Position numbers and translations under genes: made by a program. Below, piece after piece: positions 1-7,611 of a stretch of 64,000 nt of DNA. The number at the start of each line of letters is the position of its first letter. The stretch's first letter is position 1. Source of the stretch: Enterococcus_I eurekensis (lineage in GTDB: Bacteria; Bacillota; Bacilli; Lactobacillales; Enterococcaceae); the NCBI RefSeq assembly GCF_042654605.1, contig NZ_JBHSGT010000017.1:1-64000 (forward strand), in the 5' to 3' direction. The notes beneath the pieces were generated by a model. The model saw only the letters and a program-made list of their open reading frames with translations. It was not told where the DNA came from and searched no databases.

Positions 1-211
1 CTGCTTCGATACTGTGGGATGCCCCTGAAAGACCTAGAAGACCAACAACCTCGCCTATGAGTAGATGCCTTCCTTTCCCTCCAGCTACTTCACTTTTCTA
101 CTCTAAAAGTGGGAATGAAAGGAAAACTACAACTTGTGTGTTTGTCGTCAACTACTAGGTTCCAGGATGCAGACTTTTTAATGTAGATTCGACTACAGGA
201 GGAAAGAGCAG
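1..211. ncRNA. Candidate structured RNA, 6S-like rod architecture, family unassigned
   Basis: No coding frame is convincing here, yet the segment folds as a long irregular rod. Complementary pairs seen are 1-6 with 206-211, CCTG 24-27 with CAGG 163-166, CCTAG 33-37 with CTAGG 155-159, GTAG 61-64 with CTAC 127-130, TTCCTTTC 70-77 with GAAAGGAA 117-124, and CACTTTT 91-97 with AAAAGTG 105-111 around a 7-nt loop. The unpaired zone at about 38-60 and 131-154 resembles the central bubble of 6S RNA. Strand is unclear. A minus-strand promoter (TTGGAT 269-264, 17-nt spacer, AATAAT 246-241) would transcribe it leftwards, and no plus-strand terminator follows. I do not recognise tmRNA, RNase P or SRP RNA signatures. 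Confidence 0.35.
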
Positions 212-359
212 ATTCCCGATAGATCCTTTTCCATAGCTCTATTATTCAGGGAAATCACACAATATCCAAGCAATAAGATTTTGATTAATGAAAATATTTT
301 TATTTAGTTTTCAAGGAGCTTTATTTGCTTCTAAATATATAATACGAGGAGGAAAGCAA

Positions 360-551
360 GTGGACGATAATCAATTTTACAACGAGATTCAAAAACTCGT
401 CGATGGTGTCATTAGTGAAATTATTGTTGAGAAAGAAATGTTCCTGACTTTCAGAAATGCTTGGTTAGCAAGTGAACATCGCCAATCGATTGTGGGGGAA
501 GCTGGCTTAAGTGGTAAAGTCATTTATCGCTTGGTCAAGTTGAACAAATAA
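360..551 (+). CDS. Small hypothetical protein (63 aa)
   Basis: The start is GTG 360, because GAGGAGG at 346-352 lies 7 nt upstream; the longer in-frame ATG at 288 has no ribosome binding site. The product is a small soluble protein of mixed charge, with no membrane segment or signal peptide and a basic C-terminus. It contains a stretch ending in GLSGKVIYRLV. I do not recognise the family. It stands before ptsH on the same strand but is separated from it by an inverted repeat and a promoter-like sequence, so it is probably its own transcription unit. Confidence 0.55.
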   Translation: MDDNQFYNEIQKLVDGVISEIIVEKEMFLTFRNAWLASEHRQSIVGEAGLSGKVIYRLVKLNK

Positions 552-583
552 ATTCACTAATTCTAAGTAATTGTACCGAAAGT

Positions 584-622
584 AGTTGTTAATTATGATG
601 AAAAATGTTAATCTTAACAACT
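584..622 (+). promoter_or_regulatory. Putative ptsHI promoter overlapped by a 9-bp inverted repeat
   Basis: TTGTTA (586-591), a 17-nt spacer and TAATCT (609-614) form a sigma-A-like promoter. The perfect repeat AGTTGTTAA (584-592) / TTAACAACT (614-622) brackets the two hexamers. It could be an operator or a weak terminator of the upstream gene; there is no T-tract, which favours an operator. Confidence 0.35.
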
Positions 623-717
623 GAAAGGGTCTTTTCTAAGTTGGTAGCGATTCAATCAGCTAACCATTAGGATTCCCTCAAAAAAATACTATCTATCATG
701 AAGGAGCTTGATTAAAT

Positions 718-984
718 ATGGAAAAGAAAGATTTTAACGTAATCGCAGAGACAGGGATTCATGCACGCCCTGCAACATTGTTAGTTCAAACAGCAAGCAA
801 ATTTAACTCTGATATCAACTTAGAGTATAAAGGTAAATCAGTAAACCTTAAATCAATCATGGGCGTAATGTCTTTAGGTGTTGGTCAAGGATCTGATGTA
901 ACAATTTCTATCGAAGGTACAGACGAAGCAGAAGCAATGGCTGCAATTACTGAAACAATGCAAAAAGAAGGGTTGTCAAACTAA
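718..984 (+). CDS. ptsH: Phosphocarrier protein HPr
   Basis: HPr is the cytoplasmic phosphocarrier between enzyme I and the sugar-specific EIIA domains of the phosphotransferase system. The 88-aa protein has the usual length. The active-site motif GIHARPA places the phosphorylated histidine at His15, and KSIMGVMSLG places the HPr kinase target at Ser46, so it is a Gram-positive HPr able to act with CcpA in catabolite repression. AAGGAG lies just upstream. The stop codon TAA overlaps the ATG of ptsI by one base (984), the usual ptsHI coupling. Confidence 0.98.
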   Translation: MEKKDFNVIAETGIHARPATLLVQTASKFNSDINLEYKGKSVNLKSIMGVMSLGVGQGSDVTISIEGTDEAEAMAAITETMQKEGLSN

Positions 985-2711
985 TGACTGAAATGCTAAA
1001 AGGTATCGCAGCCAGTGATGGTGTTGCTGTTGCCAAAGCATATCTATTAGTTCAACCAGACTTATCCTTTACAAAAGTTACAGTAGAAGACAGTTCAGCT
1101 GAAGAAGCGCGCTTGGATGATGCTTTAAGCAAATCATCTGAAGAGTTACAGCAAATTCGTAACAAAGCCGCTGAAAGCTTAGGTGAAGAAGAAGCACAAG
1201 TATTCGATGCTCACTTAATGGTTTTGAGCGACCCAGATATGATTGGTCAAATTAAACAAAACATCTCAGACAACAGAGTTAATGCAGAATCTGCTTTAAA
1301 AGAAGTGACTGACATGTACATTGGTATGTTTGAAGCGATGGAAGATAATGCATACATGCAAGAAAGAGCTGCGGATATCCGCGACGTTGCTAAACGTATT
1401 TTAGCAAACTTATTGCAAGTAGTTTTACCAAATCCGTCCATGATTAACGAAGAAGTTGTTGTAGTAGCACATGACTTAACGCCAAGTGATACAGCGCAAT
1501 TAGACCGTAATTTTGTAAAAGCTTTTGTAACTGACATTGGTGGTCGTACGTCGCATTCTGCTATTATGGCGCGTTCGTTAGAAATTCCAGCAATTGTTGG
1601 AACTGGCGAAATCACTGCAAAAGTGAAAGCTGGCGATATTTTAGCAGTTAATGGTATCGAAGGCGATGTGATTGTTCATCCAACTGAAGACCAAAAAGCA
1701 AGCTTCATCAAAATTGGTGAAGACTACGCTGCTCAAAAAGCAGAGTGGGAAAAATTAAAAAATGCTGAAACAGTTACAGCTGATGGCAAACATTTTGAAC
1801 TTGCTGCAAACATTGGAACACCTAAAGATTTAACAGGTGTTCATAACAATGGTGCAGAAGGTGTTGGCTTATATCGTACAGAATTCTTATACATGGATTC
1901 TCCAGATTTCCCAACAGAAGAAGATCAATATGTTGCTTATAAAGCCGTACTAGAAGGCATGGATGGCAAACCAGTTGTTGTTCGTACAATGGACATTGGT
2001 GGCGATAAGGAACTTCCTTATTTGCAATTACCGCATGAAATGAACCCATTCTTAGGTTACCGTGCATTACGTATTAGTTTATCATCATTAGGCGAAGGAA
2101 TGTTCCGTACACAGTTACGTGCATTGTTACGAGCTTCTGTTCATGGTAACTTACGTATTATGTTCCCAATGGTAGCTACTTTACAAGAATTCCGTTCAGC
2201 TAAAAAGATGTATGATGAAGAGAAAGCCAAATTAATTGCAGAAGGTATTGCAGTTTCTGATACGATTCAAGTCGGTATCATGATTGAAATTCCAGCAGCA
2301 GCTATTTTAGCTGATCGCTTCGCTAAAGAAGTTGATTTCTTCAGTATTGGAACAAATGATTTAATCCAATACACAATGGCAGCAGACCGTATGAATGAGC
2401 AAGTTTCTTACCTTTACCAACCATACAACCCATCAATTTTACGTTTAATCAAAAACGTTGTTGATGCAGCGCACGCTGAAGGTAAATGGGCTGGAATGTG
2501 TGGAGAAATGGCCGGCGATCAAACGGCAGTTCCATTATTAATGGGTATCGGTTTAGATGAATTTTCTATGAGTGCCACTTCAATTCTAAAAACTCGTAGT
2601 TTAATGAAAACATTAGACACAAGTAAAATGAAAGAGTTAGCCAATCGTGCGCTAACTGAATGTGACACAATGGAAGATGTTCTTGAAATCATGAAAGAAT
2701 ACATCAACTAA
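984..2711 (+). CDS. ptsI: PTS enzyme I, phosphoenolpyruvate-protein phosphotransferase
   Basis: Enzyme I transfers phosphate from phosphoenolpyruvate to HPr and so drives PTS sugar uptake. The 575-aa protein is full length. The N-terminal HPr-binding and phosphohistidine domain carries GGRTSHSAIMARS with the active His at residue 191. The C-terminal PEP-binding barrel has LYRTEFLYM, VRTMDIGGDKELPY and GMCGEMAGD with the catalytic Cys at 506. It overlaps ptsH by one base, so the two are translated together, and a strong terminator follows. Confidence 0.98.
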   Translation: MTEMLKGIAASDGVAVAKAYLLVQPDLSFTKVTVEDSSAEEARLDDALSKSSEELQQIRNKAAESLGEEEAQVFDAHLMVLSDPDMIGQIKQNISDNRVNAESALKEVTDMYIGMFEAMEDNAYMQERAADIRDVAKRILANLLQVVLPNPSMINEEVVVVAHDLTPSDTAQLDRNFVKAFVTDIGGRTSHSAIMARSLEIPAIVGTGEITAKVKAGDILAVNGIEGDVIVHPTEDQKASFIKIGEDYAAQKAEWEKLKNAETVTADGKHFELAANIGTPKDLTGVHNNGAEGVGLYRTEFLYMDSPDFPTEEDQYVAYKAVLEGMDGKPVVVRTMDIGGDKELPYLQLPHEMNPFLGYRALRISLSSLGEGMFRTQLRALLRASVHGNLRIMFPMVATLQEFRSAKKMYDEEKAKLIAEGIAVSDTIQVGIMIEIPAAAILADRFAKEVDFFSIGTNDLIQYTMAADRMNEQVSYLYQPYNPSILRLIKNVVDAAHAEGKWAGMCGEMAGDQTAVPLLMGIGLDEFSMSATSILKTRSLMKTLDTSKMKELANRALTECDTMEDVLEIMKEYIN

Positions 2712-2728
2712 TTATTGAATAAGCTAGG

Positions 2729-2773
2729 CCCGCAAGAAAATCTGTTTTCAGATGGACTTGCGGTCTTTTTTTT
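2729..2773 (+). terminator. Rho-independent terminator of ptsHI
   Basis: CCGCAAG (2730-2736) pairs with CTTGCGG (2757-2763), with an inner ATCTG-TTTT-CAGAT hairpin, followed by TC and a run of eight T. Confidence 0.92.
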
Positions 2774-2885
2774 CATTCTTTGACTTCGCTTTAGTTTTTG
2801 AAAAATAAAATTTGTGTTATGCTTTAGACAACATGGAATTAAGGGACAAAATCAGACTCAAGGACGATTTTCTTAAAAATACCTA

Positions 2886-2894
2886 TGTTATACT
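2886..2894 (+). promoter_or_regulatory. Extended -10 promoter of the glycolipid operon
   Basis: TGT followed by TATACT (2889-2894) is an extended -10 element. No good -35 is visible, as is common for this promoter class. The start codon of bgsA lies about 35 nt downstream. Confidence 0.5.
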
Positions 2895-2928
2895 ATAAAG
2901 GTAATCAACAGAAGGGAATGTGTCTTTC

Positions 2929-3936
2929 GTGAAAATACTTTTGTACTTTGAAAGTCAAAAACTTTTAGAAAAATCGGGTATTGGTCGTGCCTTTACCCAT
3001 CAAAAAAAGGCTTTAGAAAGTGTCAATGTCCAATATACAACGAAGAACTCGGATATGAATTATGATATTTTACACATAAATACTTATGGTCTAAATAGCT
3101 ATCGAATGGTTCGTCAAGCAAAAAAAAGAAATAAAAAAGTCATCTATCATGCGCATTCAACTGAAGAAGATTTTAGAAATTCTTTTATTGGCTCGAATCT
3201 TTTGGCACCATTTTACAAAAAACATTTAGTCCGGCTATACAATTCGGCAGATCAATTAATTACACCAACGCCTTATTCAAAAAAGGTCATTGAAAACTAC
3301 GGGATTAAAAATCCAATTAAAGTGCTATCTAACGGTGTTTCGTTAGAGAAATTTCAGCAAAGTAAAACAAAGGAACAAAAATTCCGGGAATATTTTTCTT
3401 TAAAACCTGAGCAAAAGGTGATTATCTCTGTTGGACTTTATTTTGAAAGAAAAGGCATCTTAGATTTTGTTAAAGTCGCAGAATCATTTCCAGAGTATAC
3501 ATTTATTTGGTTCGGTCATACGCCTTTATATAGTGTACCGGCAAAAGTTCGTCAAGTCGTTCGAGGTAACCATCCTAAAAATGTTATCTTTTCGGGCTAT
3601 ATTAAAGGTGATATTTTAGAAGGCGCATATACGAACGCCGATTTATTTTTCTTTCCATCCTATGAAGAAACGGAAGGCATTGTTGTTTTGGAAGCATTAG
3701 CGAGTCGCCAAAATGTATTATTACGAGCGATTCCAGTGTACAACGAGTGGCTAAAGGACAAAGAAAATTGCTATATGGGAACAACTAACGAGGCTTTTGT
3801 GTCATTAATAGAGAGAATAATGACTGGGAAACTGCCTGATTTACGTGAGAATGGCTATCAAACGGCAGTTGAAAAAAGCATACCTAAAATTGGAGAGCAG
3901 TTAAAAGAGATTTATGAAGAAGTGCTAGAACGATAA
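2929..3936 (+). CDS. bgsA: Glycosyltransferase family 4, diglucosyl-diacylglycerol synthase type (BgsA/CpoA-like)
   Basis: Predicted to add the second sugar to monoglucosyl-diacylglycerol at the membrane, making the glycolipid that anchors lipoteichoic acid. The 335-aa GT-B protein begins KILLYFESQ and has KSGIGRAFTHQKKAL, as in CpoA/BgsA proteins, and the GT4 E-x7-E signature EETEGIVVLEALA (Glu247 and Glu255). I chose GTG 2929 over GTG 2920 because GAAGGG at 2911-2916 is too close to 2920. bgsB starts 23 nt after the stop. The linkage and sugar are inferred from the family; enterococcal enzymes use glucose, pneumococcal CpoA galactose. Confidence 0.8.
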   Translation: MKILLYFESQKLLEKSGIGRAFTHQKKALESVNVQYTTKNSDMNYDILHINTYGLNSYRMVRQAKKRNKKVIYHAHSTEEDFRNSFIGSNLLAPFYKKHLVRLYNSADQLITPTPYSKKVIENYGIKNPIKVLSNGVSLEKFQQSKTKEQKFREYFSLKPEQKVIISVGLYFERKGILDFVKVAESFPEYTFIWFGHTPLYSVPAKVRQVVRGNHPKNVIFSGYIKGDILEGAYTNADLFFFPSYEETEGIVVLEALASRQNVLLRAIPVYNEWLKDKENCYMGTTNEAFVSLIERIMTGKLPDLRENGYQTAVEKSIPKIGEQLKEIYEEVLER

Positions 3937-3959
3937 AGGGAAGTTGAAGGTGAAATAAA

Positions 3960-5186
3960 ATGAAAATTGGTTTTTTTACAGATACTTATTTTCCGCAAGT
4001 GAGCGGAGTTGCGACGTCGATTAAAACTTTAAAAGAACAACTAGAACAAAAGGGGCACGAGGTCTTTATTTTTACGACAACTGATCCTAACGCACCAAAA
4101 TATGAAAGAAATATTATAAGAATGCCTAGTGTTCCATTTATCTCTTTTAAAGAGCGTCGGTTAGTCGTTCGGGGTTTTTGGTTTGCATATTTAAAAGCAA
4201 AAGAATATGATCTCGATTTGATTCATACACATACGGAGTTTGGTGCGGGATTACTAGGCAAGTGGATTGGTAAACGTTTGGAAATTCCTGTCATTCATAC
4301 GTATCATACAATGTATGAGGATTATTTACACTATATTGCCAAAGGAAAAGTTTTAAGGCCTTCTTACGTTAAATTTTTATCACGTCAATTTGTCGACCAT
4401 TCATCAGGAGTTGTTTGTCCAAGTCAACGAGTGGTAGATACTTTACGAGGTTATGGGGCCAAAGCGCCAATGCGAATTATTCCAACTGGTGTTAATGTTG
4501 AAAAATTTTTACGCCCAGATATTACCAATGACATGTCGGAAACGCTACGTCAAGAATGGGGCGTTACATCCGATCAAAAATTATTACTAACACTAAGTCG
4601 TTTGTCGTTTGAAAAAAATACACAGGCAATTATTGAAGGATTACCAAAAATTTTAGAGAAGTTTCCAGAGGTTCGTTTAATGGTTGTCGGCGATGGCCCA
4701 TATAAATCGAGTTTAGAGGCCTTAGTTGAGGAGCTTGGATTAGAATCAATTGTTTCTTTTGTTGGTGAGGTGTCAGCCGATGAAGTGGCATTTTACTATC
4801 ATGCGGCAGACTATTTTGTGAGTGCATCGACCTCGGAAACGCAAGGGTTGACTTATACGGAAGCTATGGCTTCAGGAACGCAAATGATCGTGGCAGGAAA
4901 TGCGTATCTCGACCAGTTAATTAGTGATCATTCATTGGGACAAACATATGATGACCAAGAAGGATTTGCTGCAAGTTTGATTGATTATTTAACAGAAATG
5001 CCCCAAAAGAAACCTGAAGTTGTTGAAAATAAGTTATATGAGATTTCGGCAGAATTTTTCGGGGAATCAATCCTTGCTTTTTATAATGAAATAATGGACT
5101 TATATTTCGTGAAAAAATATCAAGAGGAAAAAGATGAAAGTCGCTTAAAAACACGTCTAAAACATTTAAAAATTATAACAAAGTAG
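3960..5186 (+). CDS. bgsB: 1,2-diacylglycerol 3-glucosyltransferase (BgsB type)
   Basis: Predicted to glucosylate diacylglycerol, the first step of membrane glycolipid synthesis. The 408-aa GT4 protein has the N-terminal donor-fold motif FFTDTYFPQVSGVATSIKTL, IHTHTEFGAG, HTYHTMYEDYLHY and the E-x7-E signature SETQGLTYTEAMASG (Glu293, Glu301). Together these are typical of monoglucosyl-diacylglycerol synthases of Firmicutes. It follows bgsA directly and shares its promoter. In enterococci the same pair lies close to the fatty acid cluster, as here. Confidence 0.85.
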   Translation: MKIGFFTDTYFPQVSGVATSIKTLKEQLEQKGHEVFIFTTTDPNAPKYERNIIRMPSVPFISFKERRLVVRGFWFAYLKAKEYDLDLIHTHTEFGAGLLGKWIGKRLEIPVIHTYHTMYEDYLHYIAKGKVLRPSYVKFLSRQFVDHSSGVVCPSQRVVDTLRGYGAKAPMRIIPTGVNVEKFLRPDITNDMSETLRQEWGVTSDQKLLLTLSRLSFEKNTQAIIEGLPKILEKFPEVRLMVVGDGPYKSSLEALVEELGLESIVSFVGEVSADEVAFYYHAADYFVSASTSETQGLTYTEAMASGTQMIVAGNAYLDQLISDHSLGQTYDDQEGFAASLIDYLTEMPQKKPEVVENKLYEISAEFFGESILAFYNEIMDLYFVKKYQEEKDESRLKTRLKHLKIITK

Positions 5187-5207
5187 TAAATAATTGGGGG
5201 ATAAAAA

Positions 5208-6074
5208 ATGAAGATTGGATTTATTGGCACCGGTGTGATGGGGCAATCGATTGTTAGACATTTACTGGCTGCAGACCATCAATTGATGATTTATACACGG
5301 ACTAAAAGTAAAGCAGAAGCACTAATTGCACAAGGTGCTTCTTGGAAATCAAATGCTAAGGAAGTCACAGATGCAAGTGAGATTATTTTTACGATGGTAG
5401 GTTATCCGAGTGATGTGGAGGAAACTTACTTCGATCCTGAAAAAGGGATATTTGCAAGTGAACTTTCAAATAAAATTGTTGTCGATTTAACGACTAGTAC
5501 CCCCTCTTTAGCTGAAAAAATTGAAAAGGTTGCGCGTGAAAAACAAGGGTTTAGCTTGGATGCTCCTGTTTCAGGTGGCGATTTAGGAGCTAAAAATGGT
5601 ACATTAACGATTATGGCGGGTGGCAGTCAAGTAGCGTACGATCGAGTGTTACCTTTATTTAAAATTTTTGGAAAATCTTTTCATCTCCACGGTTCAGCCG
5701 GCAAAGGTCAACATACAAAAATGGCCAATCAAATTATGGTGGCGGGAACAATGCTTGGAATGACTGAGATGCTTGTATACAGTCAAGCAGCGGGGCTAGA
5801 TTTAAATAACGTGATTGAAACATTATCTGGGGGCGCAGCAGCTAATTGGTCAATGATTAATTATTCGCCAAGAATTTTACGTCAAGATTATACACCAGGC
5901 TTTTTCGTGAAGCATTTTATTAAAGATTTAAAAATTGTTTTAGATGAAGCCGACAAAATGGAGATTGAGCTACCGATGACTGCTTTAGCCAAACAACTCT
6001 ACGAAATGCTAGCTGTAAAAGGCTTTTCAGATGATGGCACGCAAGCTTTGATTAAACTTTGGTGGACAGAGTAG
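5208..6074 (+). CDS. NAD(P)-dependent beta-hydroxyacid dehydrogenase (3-hydroxyisobutyrate dehydrogenase family)
   Basis: Cytoplasmic oxidoreductase of the family that includes 3-hydroxyisobutyrate, tartronate semialdehyde and succinic semialdehyde reductases; the substrate cannot be told from sequence. The 288-aa protein has the N-terminal Rossmann motif GFIGTGVMG, the substrate-binding motif DAPVSGGDLGAKNGTLTIM and the catalytic region GKGQHTKMANQ with Lys171. A GGGGG ribosome binding site precedes ATG 5208. It lies 21 nt after bgsB and may be co-transcribed with it, although no functional link is evident. Confidence 0.85.
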   Translation: MKIGFIGTGVMGQSIVRHLLAADHQLMIYTRTKSKAEALIAQGASWKSNAKEVTDASEIIFTMVGYPSDVEETYFDPEKGIFASELSNKIVVDLTTSTPSLAEKIEKVAREKQGFSLDAPVSGGDLGAKNGTLTIMAGGSQVAYDRVLPLFKIFGKSFHLHGSAGKGQHTKMANQIMVAGTMLGMTEMLVYSQAAGLDLNNVIETLSGGAAANWSMINYSPRILRQDYTPGFFVKHFIKDLKIVLDEADKMEIELPMTALAKQLYEMLAVKGFSDDGTQALIKLWWTE

Positions 6075-6152
6075 ATAAAAAAACAGCTGGTCGAAAGCTT
6101 TCTGTATAAAAAAGAGTCAAAAAATAAAAAAAACAGCGAAAATCAATGCAAG

Positions 6153-6174
6153 AAGTCCGGACTTTTGATACAAT
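6153..6174 (+). promoter_or_regulatory. ykuJ promoter with adjacent 12-nt palindrome
   Basis: Extended -10 TGA-TACAAT (6166-6174) lies 30 nt before the start codon. Directly upstream, where a -35 or spacer would lie, is the perfect palindrome AAGTCCGGACTT (6153-6164). Confidence 0.4.
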
Positions 6175-6205
6175 ATAACAGAAGTGAAAATAGGAGGTCT
6201 AGTGA

Positions 6206-6436
6206 ATGAAAAATTCTCAATTAGTAGCAATCATCAAACGTTTAGAAGCGATGGTTGAGGCGCAAGATAACGAGGTACAAATTCGTCGATTTGAAAAAGA
6301 AGGCGTAGAACAGTGTACAGTTAGTTATGATCATTCAACAGAAACTTTTGAATTAACAGATAGTCAAACGAAACAGCCTTATCAATTTGATAATGTTGAT
6401 ATTGTGGCCATTGAAATTTATGATTTAATTCAATAA
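6206..6436 (+). CDS. ykuJ: YkuJ family protein (DUF1797)
   Basis: Small protein of 76 aa matching the Bacillus YkuJ family in length and pattern: an N-terminal helix (SQLVAIIKRLEAM), a beta strand with RRFEKEGVEQCTVSYD, then TFELTD and a C-terminal FDNVDIVAIEIYDLIQ. Its biochemical role is unknown. GGAGG lies upstream of ATG 6206. It has its own promoter and terminator, so it is a monocistronic unit. Confidence 0.85.
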   Translation: MKNSQLVAIIKRLEAMVEAQDNEVQIRRFEKEGVEQCTVSYDHSTETFELTDSQTKQPYQFDNVDIVAIEIYDLIQ

Positions 6437-6487
6437 AAAAATATCTGAGGAGAGTTACGTTACGTATTTCTTTTCAGATATTTTTTT
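6435..6487 (+). terminator. Rho-independent terminator of ykuJ
   Basis: The A-rich arm ending in ATATCTGA (6440-6447) pairs with TCAGATAT (6474-6481), continuing into a T run to 6487. The stem starts at the stop codon. Confidence 0.8.
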
Positions 6488-6527
6488 GAATTGATTTTTA
6501 TTTATATAGTAGTTAAAGGAGAAGGAA

Positions 6528-6983
6528 ATGTTTCAAGAACTAGATTTATCAAATAATAGGATTGCCGAAGCGGTATATCGTATTCAAAAAGCTGCTTATC
6601 AAATTGAAGCAGAATTGTTAGGAACGGATCAAATTCCGCCCTTACAAGAATCATTCACAGGCCTGCAAGAGGTTGACGAGTCGTTTATTGGTTTCTATCA
6701 GAAGAAAAAGCTAACAGGTGTCTTATCATACAAAATCGAAGAACAAGTTATTGATGTTTATCGTTTATTTATTGATCCTTCAGCGTTAAGGCAGGGGATT
6801 GGTAAAAAGTTACTCAATTATGTCTGTCAACAACACAAAAACTGTCAAAAAATGATTGTTTCGACAGGAGAAAAAAATCAGCCGGCTGTTCATTTTTATG
6901 AAGCATATGGATTCGAGAAAGAAAGTGAAGTAGTGATTTCTGAAAATTTAACGGTTTTTAATTTTAAAAAAGACTTATGGTAA
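6528..6983 (+). CDS. GNAT family N-acetyltransferase
   Basis: Predicted acetyl-CoA-dependent N-acetyltransferase of unknown substrate. The 151-aa protein shows motif A VYRLFIDPSALRQGIGKKLL, which forms the acetyl-CoA pyrophosphate loop, and motif B with NQPAVHFYEAYGF near residues 120-132. AAAGGAGAAGG precedes ATG 6528. It lies just upstream of the fatty acid operon but is separated from it by 160 nt holding operators and a promoter, so no functional tie is implied. Confidence 0.85.
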   Translation: MFQELDLSNNRIAEAVYRIQKAAYQIEAELLGTDQIPPLQESFTGLQEVDESFIGFYQKKKLTGVLSYKIEEQVIDVYRLFIDPSALRQGIGKKLLNYVCQQHKNCQKMIVSTGEKNQPAVHFYEAYGFEKESEVVISENLTVFNFKKDLW

Positions 6984-6993
6984 GTAAGTAATT

Positions 6994-7010
6994 AGTTTGA
7001 TAGTCAAAAG
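6994..7010 (+). promoter_or_regulatory. FabT-type operator box, upstream copy
   Basis: AGTTTGATAGTCAAAAG matches the FabT site of streptococci (AGTTTGA-N-TGTCAAA-type) in its core AGTTTGA..GTCAAA. It lies about 70 nt upstream of the fabT promoter and is separate from the double box over that promoter. Confidence 0.55.
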
Positions 7011-7033
7011 GAATATTAGCTGATTTCTGTATC

Positions 7034-7047
7034 AAAAAGCGCTTTCA
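7034..7047 (+). promoter_or_regulatory. Possible cre (CcpA) site
   Basis: AAAAAGCGCTTTCA differs from the symmetrical cre core TGAAAGCGCTTTCA only at its first two bases. It lies 34 nt before the fabT -35, between the FabT boxes. Function is inferred from the motif only. Confidence 0.35.
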
Positions 7048-7080
7048 TTATGAAAAATCGAAGAAATACTAAAAATAAGC

Positions 7081-7140
7081 TTGCAATTCATGCTTATTTA
7101 AATTATAGTTTGATTGTCAAATGATTTGACAATCAAACTA
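7081..7140 (+). promoter_or_regulatory. fab operon promoter with perfect 35-nt FabT palindrome
   Basis: TTGCAA (7081-7086), a 17-nt spacer and TATAGT (7104-7109) form the promoter. From 7106 to 7140 runs TAGTTTGATTGTCAAAT, a single G, and its exact reverse complement (17-bp arms). Each arm contains a FabT-type box AGTTTGATTGTCAAAT, so a repressor would cover the -10 and the transcription start. Confidence 0.8.
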
Positions 7141-7160
7141 ATTGGATGGGGGTTAGGATA

Positions 7161-7601
7161 ATGCGACCGGATTTTGAAAAAATTAACGATTTATTAGTAG
7201 ATGTTTTTAATGATATTTTAGTAATTGAAGAATCAGAACTAAGAAAATCCCATTTTAATGATTTATCAATTACAGAAATGCATACAATTGAAGCGATTGG
7301 CATGTATCGTAAAAAAACTACTTCTGAAGTCGCTAAAGATTTGGGGATTACGGTTGGGACATTAACGACAGCCATTAATCGATTAGTAAAAAAGAATTAT
7401 ATTGAACGGATTCGAAGTGAAGATGATCGACGGGTTGTCAAACTATCATTGACGAAAAAAGGAAAGCTATTGTATCGTGTTCACCAAAGTTTCCATCGAA
7501 AAATGATTGAAGCAACCTTACAGAACATGGAGAAAGATGAATCAGATGCCCTTTTACGAGCACTGAATAACCTTCATATTTTCTTACAAGAGTATAAGTG
7601 A
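7161..7601 (+). CDS. fabT: FabT, MarR-family repressor of fatty acid synthesis
   Basis: Winged-helix repressor that senses long-chain acyl-ACP and shuts down the fab genes. The 146-aa protein matches streptococcal FabT along its length: VEDV-like N-terminus (LVDVFNDILVIEE), SITEMHTIEAIG, the recognition region VAKDLGITVGTLTTAINRLVKK, the wing RIRSEDDRRVVKLSLTKKG, and the C-terminal dimer helices. I chose ATG 7161, with GGGGG 7148-7152 at good spacing, over the in-frame ATG 7146. It is the first gene of the operon, so it is autoregulated through the adjoining palindrome. Confidence 0.93.
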   Translation: MRPDFEKINDLLVDVFNDILVIEESELRKSHFNDLSITEMHTIEAIGMYRKKTTSEVAKDLGITVGTLTTAINRLVKKNYIERIRSEDDRRVVKLSLTKKGKLLYRVHQSFHRKMIEATLQNMEKDESDALLRALNNLHIFLQEYK

Positions 7602-7611
7602 GTGTAGATGA

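Noticed and set aside
1..287. tmRNA, RNase P RNA or SRP RNA at the left edge
   Set aside because: None of the conserved segments of these RNAs could be found on either strand; only the rod-like fold remains, so the element is left unassigned.
288..359. N-terminal extension of the small gene before ptsH
   Set aside because: ATG 288 has no ribosome binding site, while GTG 360 has GAGGAGG 7 nt upstream.
1247..1615. Antisense frame inside ptsI (and similar frames opposite most genes)
   Set aside because: These are shadows of real genes: no ribosome binding sites, unnatural composition, and they lie wholly inside well-supported genes.
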